DNA from: Aulostomus chinensis
Lineage: Eukaryota > Chordata > Actinopteri > Syngnathiformes > Aulostomidae
Direction: 5' to 3'
Length of the DNA stretch: 64,000 bases
Assembly: GCA_037954235.1 (NCBI GenBank)
Contig: JBBMOA010000015.1
Span: forward strand, 21,829,569 to 21,893,568
A model generated the notes under the pieces. That model searched no databases and had not been told where the DNA came from. It worked only from the letters and a program-made list of their open reading frames with translations. Position 1 is the stretch's first letter. Each line of letters begins with the position of its first letter. The position numbers and the translations under genes are program-made. Shown here piece after piece: positions 42,441 to 54,200 of the stretch.

Positions 42441-42747
42441 TGGAAATTTAAATCTGTGGTGACTGGCCTACCAAATAACATTTTTGCTAAGAATTTCTTC
42501 AGATTTGGCTTCTTCCTTTCCTTTTTTAAGAGCTGGTGGTGGTCATGTTTTGTTAAGCACATTGGCCAATCAGTTATCTTTCCACGCGTGTAATTAGCTG
42601 ACTTCAAGGATGTAATGGGGTTGCTGATGGGCATTGCTTTATTTTTAATTTTTAGTGCACAATACCAAGACGATGTTGACAATACCAAGATATTGTGGTC
42701 AAATCTGGGGTTATAAAATTACAAATTTAAAACACAATAGTAATCGT

Positions 42748-42786
42748 AGTATCTTCGCCCCGGAGGACCTCCGGGCTCAGGCCCGA
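42748..42786 (+). repeat. Hairpin end module just left of copy A
   Basis: ATCTTCGCCCCGGAGGACCT and on to CTCAGGCCCG. This is the 3' module of the hairpin-ended repeat (stem CCCGGAG/CTCCGGG at 42759-42775) without a body, sitting head-to-tail against copy A. Confidence 0.75.
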
Positions 42787-43654
42787 ATTAAAGCTGCAAG
42801 CAGCGTTGTTAGGGCCTGAGCCTCCGCACGCCTGCAACCGGGTTCCAAACGCCGGCCCGAATCCAATGGTGTATTTGGCAAATCCCTGGGCCTTGTAGTT
42901 TAGGAGATAGAAACCTGAGTCTGATGAAGAGTGCGAGTGCAGAGCTGAGAGCTGGCTCTTTAAGCACCCCTCCCCCGTTGCACTCTGCTGTCTGTGTCAG
43001 AGTGGAGAGCAGAGGAGGATTTTGACATTTTCAGTGTGTCAAAATCAAATAGCTCTTCATGTGTTGTCAAAAGTGGAACATAATACCATATTTTGGTAGG
43101 GATTTTTGTCAGGAATACAGTGGTGTGTATTTTGAGGCTGTGGGAATTTTTGTTTACATGTGAGAAGCGAGTGTTTGAGAGTATGTACCATGAGAGCAGA
43201 CAGGTGCCCCGTTGGTTTCCATTGTAAGGTGAAAATTGTAAAAAGTGTCTCCCCCACTCTGAGGGCTTATAAAATCCAAACCGTTTGCGCTGTATAAAAA
43301 CCTTTAGCAACTTTTGATCAGCAGAGTTTGGAGAGTCATGTATTAAGCTTTGGAAGCAATACCATTAACGCCCTAGGAGGAGATAGCATTCGTTCGGGGC
43401 GCAAAATTATCCAAAATTGGACATTCGTGTCCAAATTGAGGACGTACTGTTAGAGTTAGGTCAGGGGTTTCTGTGTATGATTTGTCCATCTTGACGAGAC
43501 AAATAAAACGGTGTTCGTCCGCACCCGATGTGTGTACCAAATTTGGTGAGTTTTGAGCATGTTCAGGGGGTCAAATTAACTTTTGGAGTGGCAAGTGAGT
43601 CGAGCAAACATAATAGGGTCTTCGCCCCGGAGTACCTCCGGGCTCAGGCCCTAA
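42787..43654 (+). mobile_element. Hairpin-ended repeat, copy A
   Basis: Starts ATTAAAGCTGCAAGCAGCG with an AGGGCCTGAGCC motif close by, and ends TAATAGGGTCTTCGCCCCGG, hairpin (43626-43642) and CTCAGGCCCTAAT. No long reading frame. The second copy (43792-44691) is the same in reverse, for example CAGAGTTTGGAGAGTCATG at 43323 and its complement near 44140. A hairpin close to a CTAAT terminus recalls Helitron-type 3' ends, but the class is not proven. Confidence 0.65.
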
Positions 43655-43791
43655 TAAATAAATTTAGATGGCCATTGGGCTACACCAGGGGTCTGCAACC
43701 TTTTTTTTATCAAAAGAGCCATTTCGCCCCCTCTTTCAACAAAGAAAAACAGTCTGGAGCCGCAAAACACAACACAACTTATAAACTTTTA

Positions 43792-44691
43792 TTAGGGCCT
43801 GAGCCGGGAGGCACTCCAGGGCGAAGACCCTATTATGTTTGCTTGGCACACTCGCCAATTCAAAAGTTAACTTGAGCCCCTAAACACGCTCAAAAACTCA
43901 CCAAATTTGGTACACACATCGAGTGTGGCTACAAATTCGATAATTAATCAAAAAAGCAGCGCTGTACTCAACATCTAGCGCCACCTAGATACACAAAAAA
44001 AACTACGCCACGGCCTGTAGGAATGTCCTACAGACATGGGACCAACACCGTTTTATTCGTCTCATAAAGACGGACAAATCATACAGAGACACCCCTGACC
44101 TAACTCCAACAGGACGTCACGATTCCAAAGCTTAATACATGACTCTCCAAACTCTGCTGATTAAAAGTTGTTAAAAGTTTTTATAAAGCGTGAACGGTTT
44201 GGATTTTATAAGCCCTCAAAGTGTGGGAGACACTTTTTACACTTTTCACCTTACAATGGAAACCAATGGGGCACCTGTCTGCTATCATGGTACATACTCT
44301 CAAACACTCGCTTCTCACATGTAAACTAAAACTCCCACAGCTTCAAAATACACACCACTGTATTCCTGACAAAAATCCCTCCAAAAATATGGTATTATGT
44401 TCCACTTTTGCCCGACATGTGCAGAGCTATTTCATTTTGACACACTACAAATGTCAACATCCTCCTCTGCTCTCCACTCTGACACAGACAGCAGAGAGCA
44501 GCGGGGAAGGGGTTCTTAAAGGGACAGCTCTCGGCTCTGCTCTCACTCTCGGCATCACACTCAGGCTTCTATCTCCGAAACTACAAGGCCCAGGGCTTTG
44601 CCAATTACAGTGTTGGATTCGGGCTGGCGTTTGGCACCCGTCGCGGCTGCGCAGAGGCTCAGCCCTTACCAACGCTGCTTGCAGCTTTAAT
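43792..44691 (-). mobile_element. Hairpin-ended repeat, copy B (reversed)
   Basis: Reverse complement begins ATTAAAGCTGCAAGCAGCG and ends CTCAGGCCCTAAT. The terminal hairpin (43804-43820) has one mismatch. Copy A lies 137 bases to the left in the opposite direction. It is inserted in the hAT element, next to the A tail of the retroelement. Confidence 0.65.
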
Positions 44692-46905
44692 TTTTTTTTT
44701 TTTAACCTGTCCTGTTCAGTAGCTGAGGCAAGCAGCATCAATGTTCCTGGTGCCTAGCTGTACTGAAGCAGTTTTACTCTGCAAAGGAGGAATCTGATAA
44801 ACTCCTCCTATTGCTATTTATGTTTAATTTTATTAGGAATGGTATTGGTTCATTGATAAAGCTACTGGACTGAGGCTCAGGAGTGGATAGAAAGAGAGAA
44901 CAGGGACAGGATAGGGAAGACAAGGGGGAGGGGGGAGACAAAAACAACAACAGCAGTAGCAGAAAAAAACAAACAAACAAAAAGTAACAACAACAACAGA
45001 GAGCAGAAAAGGAAAAAAAAAAAAAAAAAGAAACATTGGTTGCAGAATTTCTGGTTCAGGCTTACCACTTCGTTTAATATAATTTTTAAATCAATGTCTG
45101 AGTGTGTGTTTATGGGTCAGTTGTGCGCCGCATGCTTGTATGTGTGTATACGCGTGTGTGTGTGTATGTGTGTGTGCTACGGTTTGTCTTGGATGCTGTG
45201 CGTAGCTGATGTGGGGGGGCCAGGACATCGCATCCCCCAGTCCAGGATAGCAGGTAGGTCAGGACCAGGCCACCAGAGCACCCAGAATCCCCCAGGACAC
45301 GGGGAGCCCCAGGCCACCCCTCCCCCCAGGAAACAGCCACAGGTCCAACCCATGCCAGGACCCGAAGGAAAGCATAGGAGCAGCAACCCCCACCTGGAAG
45401 CAACCCACAGAGAGACGGGGCAGAGATGACCCCGGTCCCGCCGGGCACCCCCCGGGCACCCCCCCCCCCCCCACAGCATGAGCAGAGCCCAGGGGCATCG
45501 GGCCCCTCTGGCCCGAGACCCGACTAGAGCCCCCCAAGAGGTCCGCCAGCGGCGAGGCCGACACCCACCCACACCCCACACCCGGGTGGGGCAACCACAG
45601 CCCACCACAATGACTAGGCCCACCGCCCCCGTATAGAGCTATCCCCCCCCCCAACCCACGATCCCCAACCCCTCCACCCATCCCCTGTTCTCCCCCACCC
45701 CCCAGAGCAGGCGGGCTTCAGGCTATAGGGCACCACCAGCCAGCCAGCCAGCACCCCCCACTCCCCCGAGAGGCCCAGGCCGCCCACCGGGGTGAGCCGA
45801 AGGCACACACGCCCAGGACCGGCCCCCCCCCCCCCCCCGGACAAAACAATCATACCCTCATCTTCCTCCATACAGGGGCTGAGTACTCCATAGATGCTGA
45901 TACGGTCCAGGGCACCTCAGACTTCGTGAAACTGCCAGCGAGCGATCCACCGCACAACAGCAAGGCCCGCGACCAACCCCAGCCCAACCACCACGCCGGG
46001 AGGAGGACGAACCCCCCCCCCAAAGAGCCCCGGCCAGGCCCCCAGGTCTGCAATGGTGCAGTTAGCAAAGGAGGCAGCACTGGACCCACTCCCTGCCCCA
46101 GCTGCCCCCCCATCCTAACATGGGTGCAGGGTGCGTGTCGTGCATGGGAATGTAGATGTGATGATGTGGATGATTAGAATGTAGTTAAAATTGGGGGAGA
46201 CACCCAGGGCATGGGAGCCCCGCCGGTTGCAGACGGCAGAGTCTCCCAGTTCATCCTCATGCACTCCCCCAAGCCTTAAATGTCTACGATGTGATTAAAA
46301 TTGGGGGGTCCAGCCCCTCAAGGCCTAGTGTCACATGAGATGTGATGTGATGGGACAGAGAGGTGATGAGAGGGGCTGAGGAATGGGCCAGACCTGCAGG
46401 GGGCCAACTTCCAGACTGGCCCCGCTGACCACTCCGTCACCACTGCAACCAGCCGACAGGGAGTCTAGCCTACCTGGTCAAGGGGTCAGATTGGAGCACC
46501 AAGGGGCACTGTCCGGAGATCCGGGCAGAGGGTCCACCACCGCACAGTGCGAGGGCAGGGAGGGACCAGGCCCCCGGTGCACGGCGGAACCCCCAGCCAG
46601 CAGCCCATGGTCAGGGCCCCAGTTCGATCAGCATCAAGGAGGTCAGCCCCCATCCCTCAGACGTCCCCCAGCATCCTCCCATTGTCCGGGAGTGGCGGCA
46701 GTCCAGGACATCGCGCCAGGGCCCAGCCTGCCCGAGGACAGGCCAAGGTTAGCAAACCCCTCCCAAATGTGGGTGCGACCCCCCGGGGGAGCGGCAGGGT
46801 CCAAGGCCAGCAAGTCCCAGGTACCAAGCAATCCACCTCTACCTCACTCTCCACCCCTTACCTCCCTCCCTCCTGACCCCCCTCCCCCTCCCTTATAAAG
46901 GAGGG
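44692..46905 (-). mobile_element. Poly(A) retroelement, GC-rich, unclassified
   Basis: Reversed copy of the element at 9756-10314. Its A tail appears as T12 at 44692-44703, and the CTGAACAGGACAGGTT block adjoins it. Going on, there are GTT/GTTT simple repeats (44940-45030), a GT tract (45105-45180), and then 1.6 kb of C-rich DNA (45200-46870) with several C runs. The many reading frames here are rich in Gly/Pro/Arg and are due to base composition. ACAACTTATAAACTTTTA at 43773 and ACAACTTTTATAAGTTTTA at 46919 may be the target duplication around this element plus copy B. Confidence 0.5.
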
Positions 46906-47054
46906 GGGTCAGCTTTTAAAACAACTTTTATAAGTTTTAATATTATTTAAACTTTCCCTTTAACAAACACTTACACAATGTTACAGCCACTGAATAAAAC
47001 AAACAGAAGTACAGTGTGCATGTGTGGGCCTACTCTGAAATAAATAAAAGTGAA

Positions 47055-47648
47055 CTATGCAGGCCTATTTGAGTCCTTCCTATATTTTTTCTTTGCAGAG
47101 AGAGGCATTTCTCTAATTTTCTGATCAATTCCCTCTTTGTTTTTGAAGTCTGAGAATAGATGCTCTGATATTTTTATGAACATTTCTCTGATGTATTCCC
47201 CGTCTGTGAACGGCTTACCTCTCTTCACGATCTCTTGAGCTGCCACACAACTAGCAACTGTAGCTGACTGTGGAGAGCTGATCCACTTTTTGAACGTATG
47301 TTTGCTCTCTTCAGCTCTCCGTTGCAGTCCTGAAATTGCTTTCTTTCGCTCATCTTCGCTTGGGTATTTTTCAGCGAATGCTGAGTGCTTGTTTTGAAAA
47401 TGTCTTTCGACATTTCAACATTTTTTGTTGTTCGATAATTTGTTTCCACATATCAAGCACACCGGTAATCCAGCGTCGTTAACAGTGAAGGCAAATTCAG
47501 CTGTCCACGCAGAGTTAAAGTCTCTTTTTTCGTCTGAGATTTTTCGTTTTTTACTCACGGTTACTGAATGGGTCGCACACTCAAGAAGCCGCCTGCAGGC
47601 AAAGGCGAGGGCTACAGGCGTCGATGTGACGCATATTTTAGTTGACAA
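47055..47648 (-). pseudogene. hAT transposase, N-terminal part (GTF2IRD2/ZBED-like)
   Basis: Minus strand from about 47590: KKRKISDEKRDFNSAWTAEF, then FTVNDAGLPVCLICGNKLSN (BED-like C-x2-C), then across a stop at 47417 VERHFQNKHSAFAEKYP (His pair). From 47246 it reads VKRGKPFTDGEYIREMFIKI, the block typical of GTF2IRD2/EPM2AIP1-type hAT proteins. The reading ends at 47055 in unrelated sequence; the catalytic domain is missing. It is broken by stops at 47417 and near 47248. Confidence 0.8.
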
Positions 47649-48049
47649 ATTATTTTTAAAAAGTTAAAAAAATTAAATCTTAAAATAGGCTATATAACCG
47701 TAGTAGTAGTAAATAAAATGCAAACATAATAATGTATGAATAAAAATTAAATTAAGAAATAACCGTTATTCATTTTCATTCTTTAAAAAAAAAATCATTT
47801 TCATGTTTTTTTTTTGTCTACGCCAAAGGCAGCCGCAACAAGGAGGCTGAAGAGCCGTATGCGGCTGCAGAGCCGCGGGTTGCCAACCCCTGGGCTACAC
47901 AATATACAGCAGCTCTACCTTTGTATTGAGTGGGATACTTGCAGGGAATAACTAATGTCTGATGGGTGGGCATCAGTTAATGTTTGAGTTAACTGTCATG
48001 CTTTTTTATGTAATGCATTCTAGGTCAACATCTACTGAAAGAGTATTAC

Positions 48050-48245
48050 TTTTCAATCAATGTCAAAATATAAATTCCTAATTTGGAATGTAAAAGGTTT
48101 GGGGAGTTCTGCAAAAAAAGAGGAGAATTTTGTTTCATTTAAAAGAGAATAAAATAGATATAGCTTATTTACCAGAGACTCAGCTTTTTTCATCTTCTCA
48201 TGATTGTGGAGGAATTTTTTAGACAAAGGAATATGTCAGACACAA
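48050..48245 (+). pseudogene. L1-like LINE, endonuclease start
   Basis: Reads KYKFLIWNVKGLGSSAKK (the N-terminal Asn block of L1/Tx1 endonucleases), then, across a frameshift at about 48120, KENKIDIAYLPETQLF with the Glu block. Only the first 60 codons or so are recognisable. Confidence 0.65.
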
Positions 48246-49640
48246 AAAACAGACTGGAGACTCAGAGTTGGCTTTCACTGACCACTTTGCTGGACATGTC
48301 CTTGACAGAATCTAAGACCAGAAGATACCATCCAAAAATTCTTTATCAATGATGAGCTGAGATGTAAGTGATTTAGGGATAATCATTCCACATTTATATC
48401 CAATTCAAGAGGGGTGGCTACTCTGATCTATCAGCATTTACCATTTTCCACAGGGTACAGTCAATATAAATTTTGGATAAGCTCTGAGATCCTCTCAAAA
48501 TAAATATTTGATATTTAATATGTCAAAAGCTTTGTAGTACAAGGAATTTATGGATTTATAAAGTTTGGAGATTGTTTCACCCAGATAAGGTAGCATAATT
48601 TCTTTACACACTTTTTCTTTACCCTGTCAATTTTCTTTCAAAATTACCAACTTCACTTTCATGCTATAAGATTCTTTCTCACCTTCAGTATGTTTTGAAG
48701 AAGAATTTGAAAAAATATCACTAATTCCTAAATCAGGGAATTGATGTTACTGAGAAAAGAGGAATTTACAGTTTATATGAATGCTCATTTAGAAACTTTT
48801 ATAAAGATACAGAAAAATAACTCAGCATGTCCATTGATAATATAGGACACTGAAGGCCTTAATTAGAGGGTGTGTAATAGCTTTTCCTTCATTCTTGAAA
48901 ATAAATACACAATAATTTAAAGGGCACTGAACAAGGCTGTTAATCTGAAGAGACAGAGGCAGAGTTAAATATTGTTTCACTAATGGTCCACATATTTTCA
49001 TGCAGACAGATGATGTTAAGTTGAAATGTAATTCTATTAATACATATGTTAGTGAATGGACAATGACAAAATGAAAATCTTTGTAGAGCAATGTGATATG
49101 GCATTCGTGAGTGGTGAGGTTAAGACCCCAAACATCATCGATGTTATTCTGACTAAAGATGGCCAAGCAGAGCTAAGATGTGACACAATAAAACTGTGCA
49201 CATGCAGTAGAGTCAGATGAAGCGCAAGCAGAGCACCAGATGACCGTTTATTTTCTGTTGGGGTCACTGTGATTGGATGGATTTGGATTTAGATATCATT
49301 TTAGACACGAGACACCCAGATGATGTCCCAGTAAAAACAATGACTGATGCTCTGTGACATAATCTGGGTGTTAAAAGGTCATATAGATAGTAGTAGGACA
49401 GAAGTAGGAGCAAAGTCAGAACTCAGTGATTACAGGCAGATATCAAGTTAAGAACCCCCAAGATTTAAACGTAAACTCAAAGTCAATGCCAAAAAAGAGC
49501 CCTTACATCAAAGAAACTCAAATATCTAAACAGGAGATCAAAGTCAAAACTCTGAGGCTAGTGATTAATCAGAAAATTTTCTGGAAATTAACACATATGA
49601 CTTAAGAACCCTGCACTAGTGGTAACAATTGCAATAAATG
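48246..49640. other. Region downstream of ripk4, no gene recognised
   Basis: 1.4 kb, AT-rich, with no credible reading frame. A few stretches (for example 48280-48360 and 49180-49330) could be decayed transposon DNA, but no terminal repeats or domains are visible. Confidence 0.4.
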
Positions 49641-50020
49641 GCTCAGATATTTTTATTATAGACTGATATAGCACAGAAAGAGGTACACAACACTGAATGT
49701 CAATGTTTTTTTAGTTTTCATTTAATGATAAAACAGCTCTGATAATATACAGCATCCAAAGCGTGTTGGTGTTCTACTAAACTGAACTTACAGGCATACC
49801 AACAGCATCTTTAAGGTCCCATGTGCTTGTGATGCAAAAATGTGCTTGTTCAGTAAAAAGGTAAACAATGATTAAACAATATCACACAAATGTATATTTA
49901 TAGTGTACATATTTACATCAAAACTTTTCCAGCCATTTCAAAATACCTATGGTACTACATGGGTTTGAAAGTCTTAAAAAAAAAAACAGACTCTGAGACA
50001 CAAACTGAAGAATGAAAATT
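49641..50020 (-). other. ripk4: Likely 3' UTR of ripk4
   Basis: Sequence after the stop codon on the minus strand. An AATAAA hexamer (reverse complement TTTATT at about 49651-49656) could serve as polyadenylation signal, giving a 3' UTR near 360 bases. Other AT-rich sites would also do. Confidence 0.4.
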
Positions 50021-51267
50021 TCAACCATCTGTACAGTTATGGCCACACAGTGGTCCCCAGCTTGCTGGCTGGGGACTGTCTTTGTCACTGTGCTCCGTCA
50101 GTTTGAGAATGACAACTTTCCTCTGGAGCTGCTTAGCCTCCGGTATCACAAGCTGCTTAGCCTCTGATTGCTGTGAGTTCTGGCAGTACTGTGGGAGCAA
50201 CATAGTGATGATATTTGAGTACCCACCCTGCACTGCCAAGTGCAATGGACTAAGCCCCTGCTCATCTGATAGAGCGCAAGCATCTGGACAGTGAAGGAGT
50301 AATTCTTTCAGCACTTCACAGTGTCCATTCTCTGCTGCCAGGTGGCAAGGGGTGCGTAACGCTGGTGAAGATTTGTAGGGGTCGGCTCCCTCTTCTATCA
50401 ACATTCTGACAGTGGCCAGGTGACCTCTTTGGGAGGCTAAATGGAGAGGTGTGAGTCCTTGGGTGTTTTGGGTGTGGATATTTGCATGGTGTTTGATCAA
50501 GAGGCGAGAGGTGCTGGTGTGACCTGTCTCTGCCGCCACATGCAGAGGTGTATTCAGCGCAGCAGACTTCATGTGAATATCTGCTCCTAATTCAATCAGG
50601 ATCCGAGCCACTCGGTACTGCCCCCTCTGAGATGCCAAATGCAGGGGTGTGCGACCATCTGTTGTCTGGCCATCAACATCGGCACCAGCCTGCTTAACCA
50701 ACAGCTTAACAATACCTAGATGCCCTTGCCAGGCTGCCAAATGGAGGGCTGTCCAGTTGTCCTTGCCTTTGATTTGAACATCAGCGCCACGGCTAAGAAG
50801 CACACGGATAACATTTTCCTGGCCATGCTGGCATGCAATATGACTCGGTGTGCGTCCTTGGCCATCAGTCTCATTTATGGCAGCCCCTCGGTCCAGCAGC
50901 AGACGTGTGATGGCCTCATCCCCATTCTGGGCAGCCCAGTGCAACGCTGTATACTGGTCCTCATCCTTTGCATTGACATTTGTGCTTCGCCGGCAAAGCA
51001 GGAGCTCTGCAAGGGTCTTCAGGCTCCTTTCTGTGGCTAGGTGGAGAGGTGTGGATCCACGGGCATTGGCAAGGTTGGAATTGGCATTATTCAGGAGAAG
51101 GAACTTCACAGCCTCCTCATTGGCTAAGGTGATAGCGTGGTGGAGGAGGCTGCCCCCTCCATCAAGGAGAAGATCTACGTCCTGTGGCTGGAGGATCTTC
51201 ATCAGCTTAGCTGTGTCTTTGGTCCTGATAGCATCACACAGCTTCCGCTTTTGGGCCTCAGCAGAAT
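50021..51267 (-). CDS. ripk4: ripk4 exon 8, ankyrin repeats and stop
   Basis: 1247 bases, residues 397-811 with stop TGA at 50021-50023. AKLMKILQPQDVDLLLDGGG leads into ten ankyrin repeats, seen by TPLHLA-type helices at regular 33-residue spacing (for example WTALHLAAWQGHLGIVKLLV and RTPLHLASQRGQYRVARILI). It ends SWGPLCGHNCTDG. Acceptor CATGCCTCAG. Confidence 0.96.
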
Positions 51268-54200
51268 CTGAGGCATGGAAGAAGAAGAAACAGTTTCAGC
51301 AAGGATTCTGTGTTGTGTAAATAAGTCATGTTGATGCGGTGATTTTATTAGGTCATTTTGTAGATTTATAATCATTCTCACCAAATGTGTTTTCCTTTTC
51401 AAAAGAAAGTGTTATAGAGTCTTGGGAGGAGAAGGCTGAATCAGCAGAGGAAATTCCAGAAAGCCTCTTGCAAGTGTTCTCTTTGCTGTGACAGCAATCC
51501 CCTTTAATACGATCAAAGCTTCGAGAGATACCAGAATCCACCTGGCTCAAAAGCTCTGATAGACTGTAATCTTTTTCTGGCAACATGGCTGACTTTGGGC
51601 GCACCAACTTGTTGTCTTTCACCTGTAGAGAAAAGAGGGTAACGATATATACACTGTACATTCCATTCCATTTACTGGGATGTATGTAGCAGTGGCTCTG
51701 ATCCAAAACCACTTACTGAAGAATGAGATCTCAGTGCTGATGGGTCAAAATTGTGTTTATTTGAAGTGTGATAAAGTCAAAATTTCTTGAGGTCACACTG
51801 AAGTTCATATTTGCTTATTAGACTCGACAGGCCAATATCATTGAGTAACATTGGTCAATTCCCATGAGGAGCATGTTTGTATCTTGTCACGTACACATCA
51901 GCAAATACCATGGAAGTGAGACACAATGACATTCAGGTGCAACAATGCCAGCTGTAGACATTCCTCTGCTTTGAGATAATTGTTGTTCTAGGTCAAACAT
52001 GTATATTAAAAAAATAACATAAAAAATAACATGTAATGTCATTATCATGTCTGGACCACCTTGGAGATAAGCTTCTCCTTGTCTGGATGTAGTTATACAT
52101 TAACGGAAAATCCAACTCCAAAACTACAGGGTTGAGATTACATATGAAGTAGGTTAAGAATAAATTCCTGTTTTTTCCAATAAGTGATTTAAGAACTCCA
52201 AAAAAATATTGGCTTTATCCTTGGACCCATTCTCCAACAGACATTCAAGAAAATTGGTTGGATAGTTTTTGCATAAAGCTGCTAACAGACAAATAGGTAG
52301 CACAGAAAAAATGACTACCTTTGGAGGGGATCCATGAATTTTCGAGCCTTTCAATTTACATCAACTCACTTCTAAGAAACATCTATCATTTGTTTTACCT
52401 GTTCAGATGTCAATGCATCACAGTGTGCAGGCTCCAGCTCAGATGTAGATGATGTTGGAGTCCTGGGCTCCTCTTGAGGTTTTGAGCAGAGTTCTTCAGC
52501 TTCTGATGTGATGTCTGTAAGAAAAGCAGCTCTGGGTCAGGGTTTTGGTAAGAATAGGCATGGATTATTTATGGATTAAGCAATAAAAAAGAGGAAATTC
52601 AGCACTGTTTGGGGAAAATAAACATCATATGGGTTCTTCTCAGAGTATATTCACATACTTGATGTTATGAAAGAAAAAATTATTATCATTTGGTTGTCTT
52701 ACCCTGGAAACTGGGTCGGGCATCAGGCTTGGTTGCCCAGCAGCGTTGCATTAGGCTCAAGAAGCCTGTGGATGCTGAAGGCCTAGAGCGTGGCACTGCC
52801 CCGAGGTCGGGACGCACCCCTTTCACCACCTTCACCATGATCTGCAAAATATTATTCTCCCCTATGAAGACATCAGATTATTTACTTTGATTAGTTTTAA
52901 ATTCTTAAAGAATTCTTTAAGAATTCAGTCTTTAACTGACTGAGCAATCAGCAAAGTAGGGAATTCAGAAAAAAAACATGTAGAGTCTTTGATCGCGGGT
53001 ACTTCTCCTGGTGAAGCCACAGTATTTTTTGCAGTGACAGTAAAGTGATAAGTCACCCTAAACTCTCACTCTCCTCAATGTTGGGTTATTTCCTGTTGGC
53101 CCCTTCTAAGGCATTTCACTGCATTAAATGGAAGAAAGAACTCCCCTGAGGCATGGGCCAAGCCCTGAATGTTAACAGAGGATGAAAATGGGAGGTCACA
53201 AACTTTTCAGTTACGGTTGGATTAACTTGAATGTTGCCAATGGCAACCTCACAACTTTCACTGGTTTTCAAATGTCTCGAACTGTTCAGCTGAGCTACCG
53301 GATAGGCCTGGGAACAATACACACTACCTGCCAGCCTGGTCACCTTGTCTCTCTCTCTCTCTTTTAAAGTGGTAACCTGAAGTGATATTGAATCAAGTAT
53401 TTACAAGAAATGAGATTGTAAGATTATAAATTGAAACCACATTCAAATATGTGCCTAACCATCTAGAGCTGATTGAAATTAATATCAAAACATTTTACTT
53501 TTGTTTAAGATTTCAAAAAGTCAAGCCATATTTATGTTGCTTTACAACATTGAATTTAAATAGATACTGTGCAATACTGTGCAGCAATATGAATTGGACA
53601 TACACATCTGTATTTTCAATCTTGCCATTCCTATAATTTTCCCCGCTGTGAATAAGCTTTCATTAAAAAGCTATCTTACGAATTTAAATACTTTTTCCTT
53701 GACATTTTTCTTTCAATCATAAATGTTTCCACAGTTCTCACCTTGGTAGGGTTTCTTCTGTGTAAGGATTCCCCAGATGACAATAGAGAAACTGGAATAA
53801 AATAGAAGGAAATGGAAAGTGGCCAATTTACTGCAAATGTCACACATAATATAAAAAAATTAGAAAATTTATTATATAAAAAAGCACATTTTTTATTTCA
53901 GGATTAATCTCTCTACCTCCAAAAATGTTAGAGTAATGTATTTTACTACCTAAACTGATACTTATCACAAAAAGTGTAATTTACCTTACTGTGACTTACA
54001 GTTTGATGTTTCAAACTCACCCATTCACCCTCTGAATGATTTCTGGGTGACACAAGAAAAGGGCAATCACATAACCTCTGCTTGAAGCTACTGACATCTA
54101 AAATGTCTGCATACAAACTCTCAAATGCATCTCTCAGCATAACGCACATCTTATCGTTTTCAAGTCAGGAAAATTTAGATTATTCCAGATGGAGCATTTG

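Larger units (their letters stand above)
43686..47892. mobile_element. hAT element with perfect 8-bp target duplication
   Basis: Left end CAGGGGTCTGCAACC; right end, reverse-complemented, CAGGGGTTGGCAACC. Flanks GGCTACAC at 43678-43685 and GGCTACAC at 47893-47900 are identical. It encodes, on the minus strand, the N-terminal part of a transposase (47055-47648). Most of the rest has been replaced or filled by hairpin-ended copy B (43792-44691) and a poly(A) retroelement (44692-46905). 47649-47815 is AT-rich. Confidence 0.88.

Noticed and set aside
45040..46898. Gly/Pro/Arg-rich open frames on both strands
   Set aside because: Due to C-rich composition of a retroelement; no start context, domain or splice logic.
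50082..51320. Plus-strand frames opposite the ankyrin exon
   Set aside because: Shadows of ripk4 exon 8; no supporting signal.
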